This document shows, piece after piece, positions 31,401 to 31,811 of a stretch of DNA of 31,811 bases. How positions within the stretch are numbered: position 1 is the first letter of the stretch; each line of letters starts with the position of its first letter. This DNA is from Saprolegnia diclina VS20 (lineage: Eukaryota; Oomycota; Saprolegniomycetes; Saprolegniales; Saprolegniaceae), in the NCBI RefSeq assembly GCF_000281045.1, contig NW_008246095.1, positions 140,155 to 171,965 on the forward strand, read 5' to 3'. The notes beneath the pieces were generated by a model, which had not been told where the DNA came from, searched no databases, and saw nothing but the letters and a program-made list of their open reading frames with translations. The position numbers and the translations under genes are program-made.

Positions 31401-31811
31401 GAGGCACCGGCGATGACGACAGTGTGGCGTCGTGGGTCGGGCGCTACCAACGAGGCCGTCCAGTTTACAGCCGTGGCTCTGTACGGTGCAGACAATGTCT
31501 CGTTGCGGATCGAGTTCCGAGAGACGTATGAGAAGGCCGACTTTGGACCGCACAAGCGCAACCCTGCGATCGAGGTACGACGACGCAAGATGCTTGCCAT
31601 GTGGATTGGCGTCGATACAACTGTAGGTACTACTCAGCGACAGCATCGCAGAGCGCGTGAGCCAAGACACGGGGTTTGTGACCTTGCGACCGGGACGCTT
31701 GCTGCTCATTCGGAGCTCGGCCGCATATCGCATCCACCTCCAGTCCGGCAACTCATCGCGTGAAGGCGTCGCCAAGCTCCTCTCCTGGAGCTTTGTGCGC
31801 CCGAGTACGAC
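28434..31811 (+). CDS. Ankyrin-repeat protein fused to a DUF4246 domain (3' end missing)
   Basis: Exons: 28434-28460, 28507-28587, 28647-28748, 28803-28901, 28952-29050, 29099-29209, 29265-29360, 29419-29499, 29547-29798, 29853-29942, 29990-30073, 30127-30225, 30273-31574, 31627-31811 and beyond the edge; about 902 residues seen. Residues 1-407 carry about ten ankyrin repeats, for example GGSTPLHVAVMASNVAVLEE, MSPLHDAIRSHKTEMALRLI then AAGADV, GNHTLLHVAS and DYVTLLLTLGADANRRD. After FPPLFESVATYGLRGLARDL the same frame runs into a DUF4246-type region: LDKPFWWTKE, LESYINNIHPSQSALYAVL, TNEAVQFTAVALYGADNVSL, then DTGFVTLRPGRLLLIRS. DUF4246 proteins, common in fungi, have no established function; I recall an iron/2-oxoglutarate-type H-x-E core, which is not intact here. 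The donor at 29799 could instead be 29796. A separate gene starting at the ATG 30369 is possible but less likely. Confidence 0.75.
30480..31811 (+). other. DUF4246-like region of the fusion protein
   Basis: The region opens with a helical segment ending LDKPFWWTKE, like the family's DKP-x-W motif. It then has ESYINNIHP (30978-31004), the most recognisable family signature, followed by a leucine-rich ALYAVLAETLSTVLPLLDA helix. The core strand TNEAVQFTAVALYGADNVSLRIEF aligns with the family's NE-x-IVATALYYY-x-x-ENIT. The exon break at 31575-31626 precedes DTGFVTLRPGRLLLIRSSAAYRI, which aligns with the family's LGSV ... GRLLAFPN ... QHRV. The residues where I expect the family's WHVEG and QHRV read WRRGSG (from 31425) and AYRI (from 31723). 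Confidence 0.7.

Noticed and set aside
30369-31811. DUF4246 as a separate gene starting at MSQFYWQP with a caccATG context
   Set aside because: The upstream ankyrin frame continues into it after a typical 47-nt intron, with no room for a promoter. Kept only as an alternative model.

Overview
The window looks like nuclear DNA of an oomycete (stramenopile water mould). Saprolegniales (Saprolegnia/Achlya type) is my best guess, and it is inference. It is GC-rich, with third codon positions mostly G or C. Genes are packed on both strands, and introns are very short (42-65 nt in my models), mostly with GTACG-like donors and TAG acceptors. Several proteins (GH72 wall enzyme, farnesylated BROX-like Bro1 protein, RBR E3 ligase, DUF4246) are eukaryotic. 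No rRNA, tRNA, CRISPR array, transposon or prokaryotic signal was seen.

Layout: (1) 1-17259 (+): the 3' part of one giant gene, modelled as 21 exons and 5,422 residues, entering from the left edge. It encodes a polycystin-1/REJ-type surface protein: about twenty beta-sandwich modules, an REJ region, an EGF-like motif, a GAIN/GPS autoproteolysis site, a reduced set of membrane helices and, unexpectedly, cytosolic TRAF-type zinc fingers. (2) 17384-19220 (-): a GH72 beta-1,3-glucanosyltransferase with a C-terminal membrane helix, convergent with gene 1. (3) 20039-21795 (-): a coiled-coil plus seven-bladed WD40 protein. (4) 22078-23229 (-): an intronless RBR-type E3 ubiquitin ligase. (5) 23644-25385 (+): a BROX-like Bro1-domain protein with a CAAX box, divergent from the RBR gene. 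(6) 25434-27051 (-): a 12-helix MFS transporter, convergent with BROX. (7) 27052-28433: an unassigned 1.4 kb stretch. (8) 28434-31811 (+): an ankyrin-repeat protein whose frame runs into a DUF4246 domain, cut by the right edge.

The genes do not form an obvious single pathway. The shared theme is the cell surface and endomembranes: a large adhesion/sensor protein, a wall-remodelling enzyme, a membrane transporter, and an ESCRT-associated protein beside an E3 ligase. The strongest candidates for something undescribed are the polycystin-like protein that lacks PLAT and channel parts but carries TRAF-type fingers, and the ankyrin-DUF4246 fusion, whose DUF4246 half seems to have lost its putative metal ligands. 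All exon models were built by hand from reading frame, splice-site and family continuity. Coding lengths of the complete models are exact multiples of three, but no transcript data were available.
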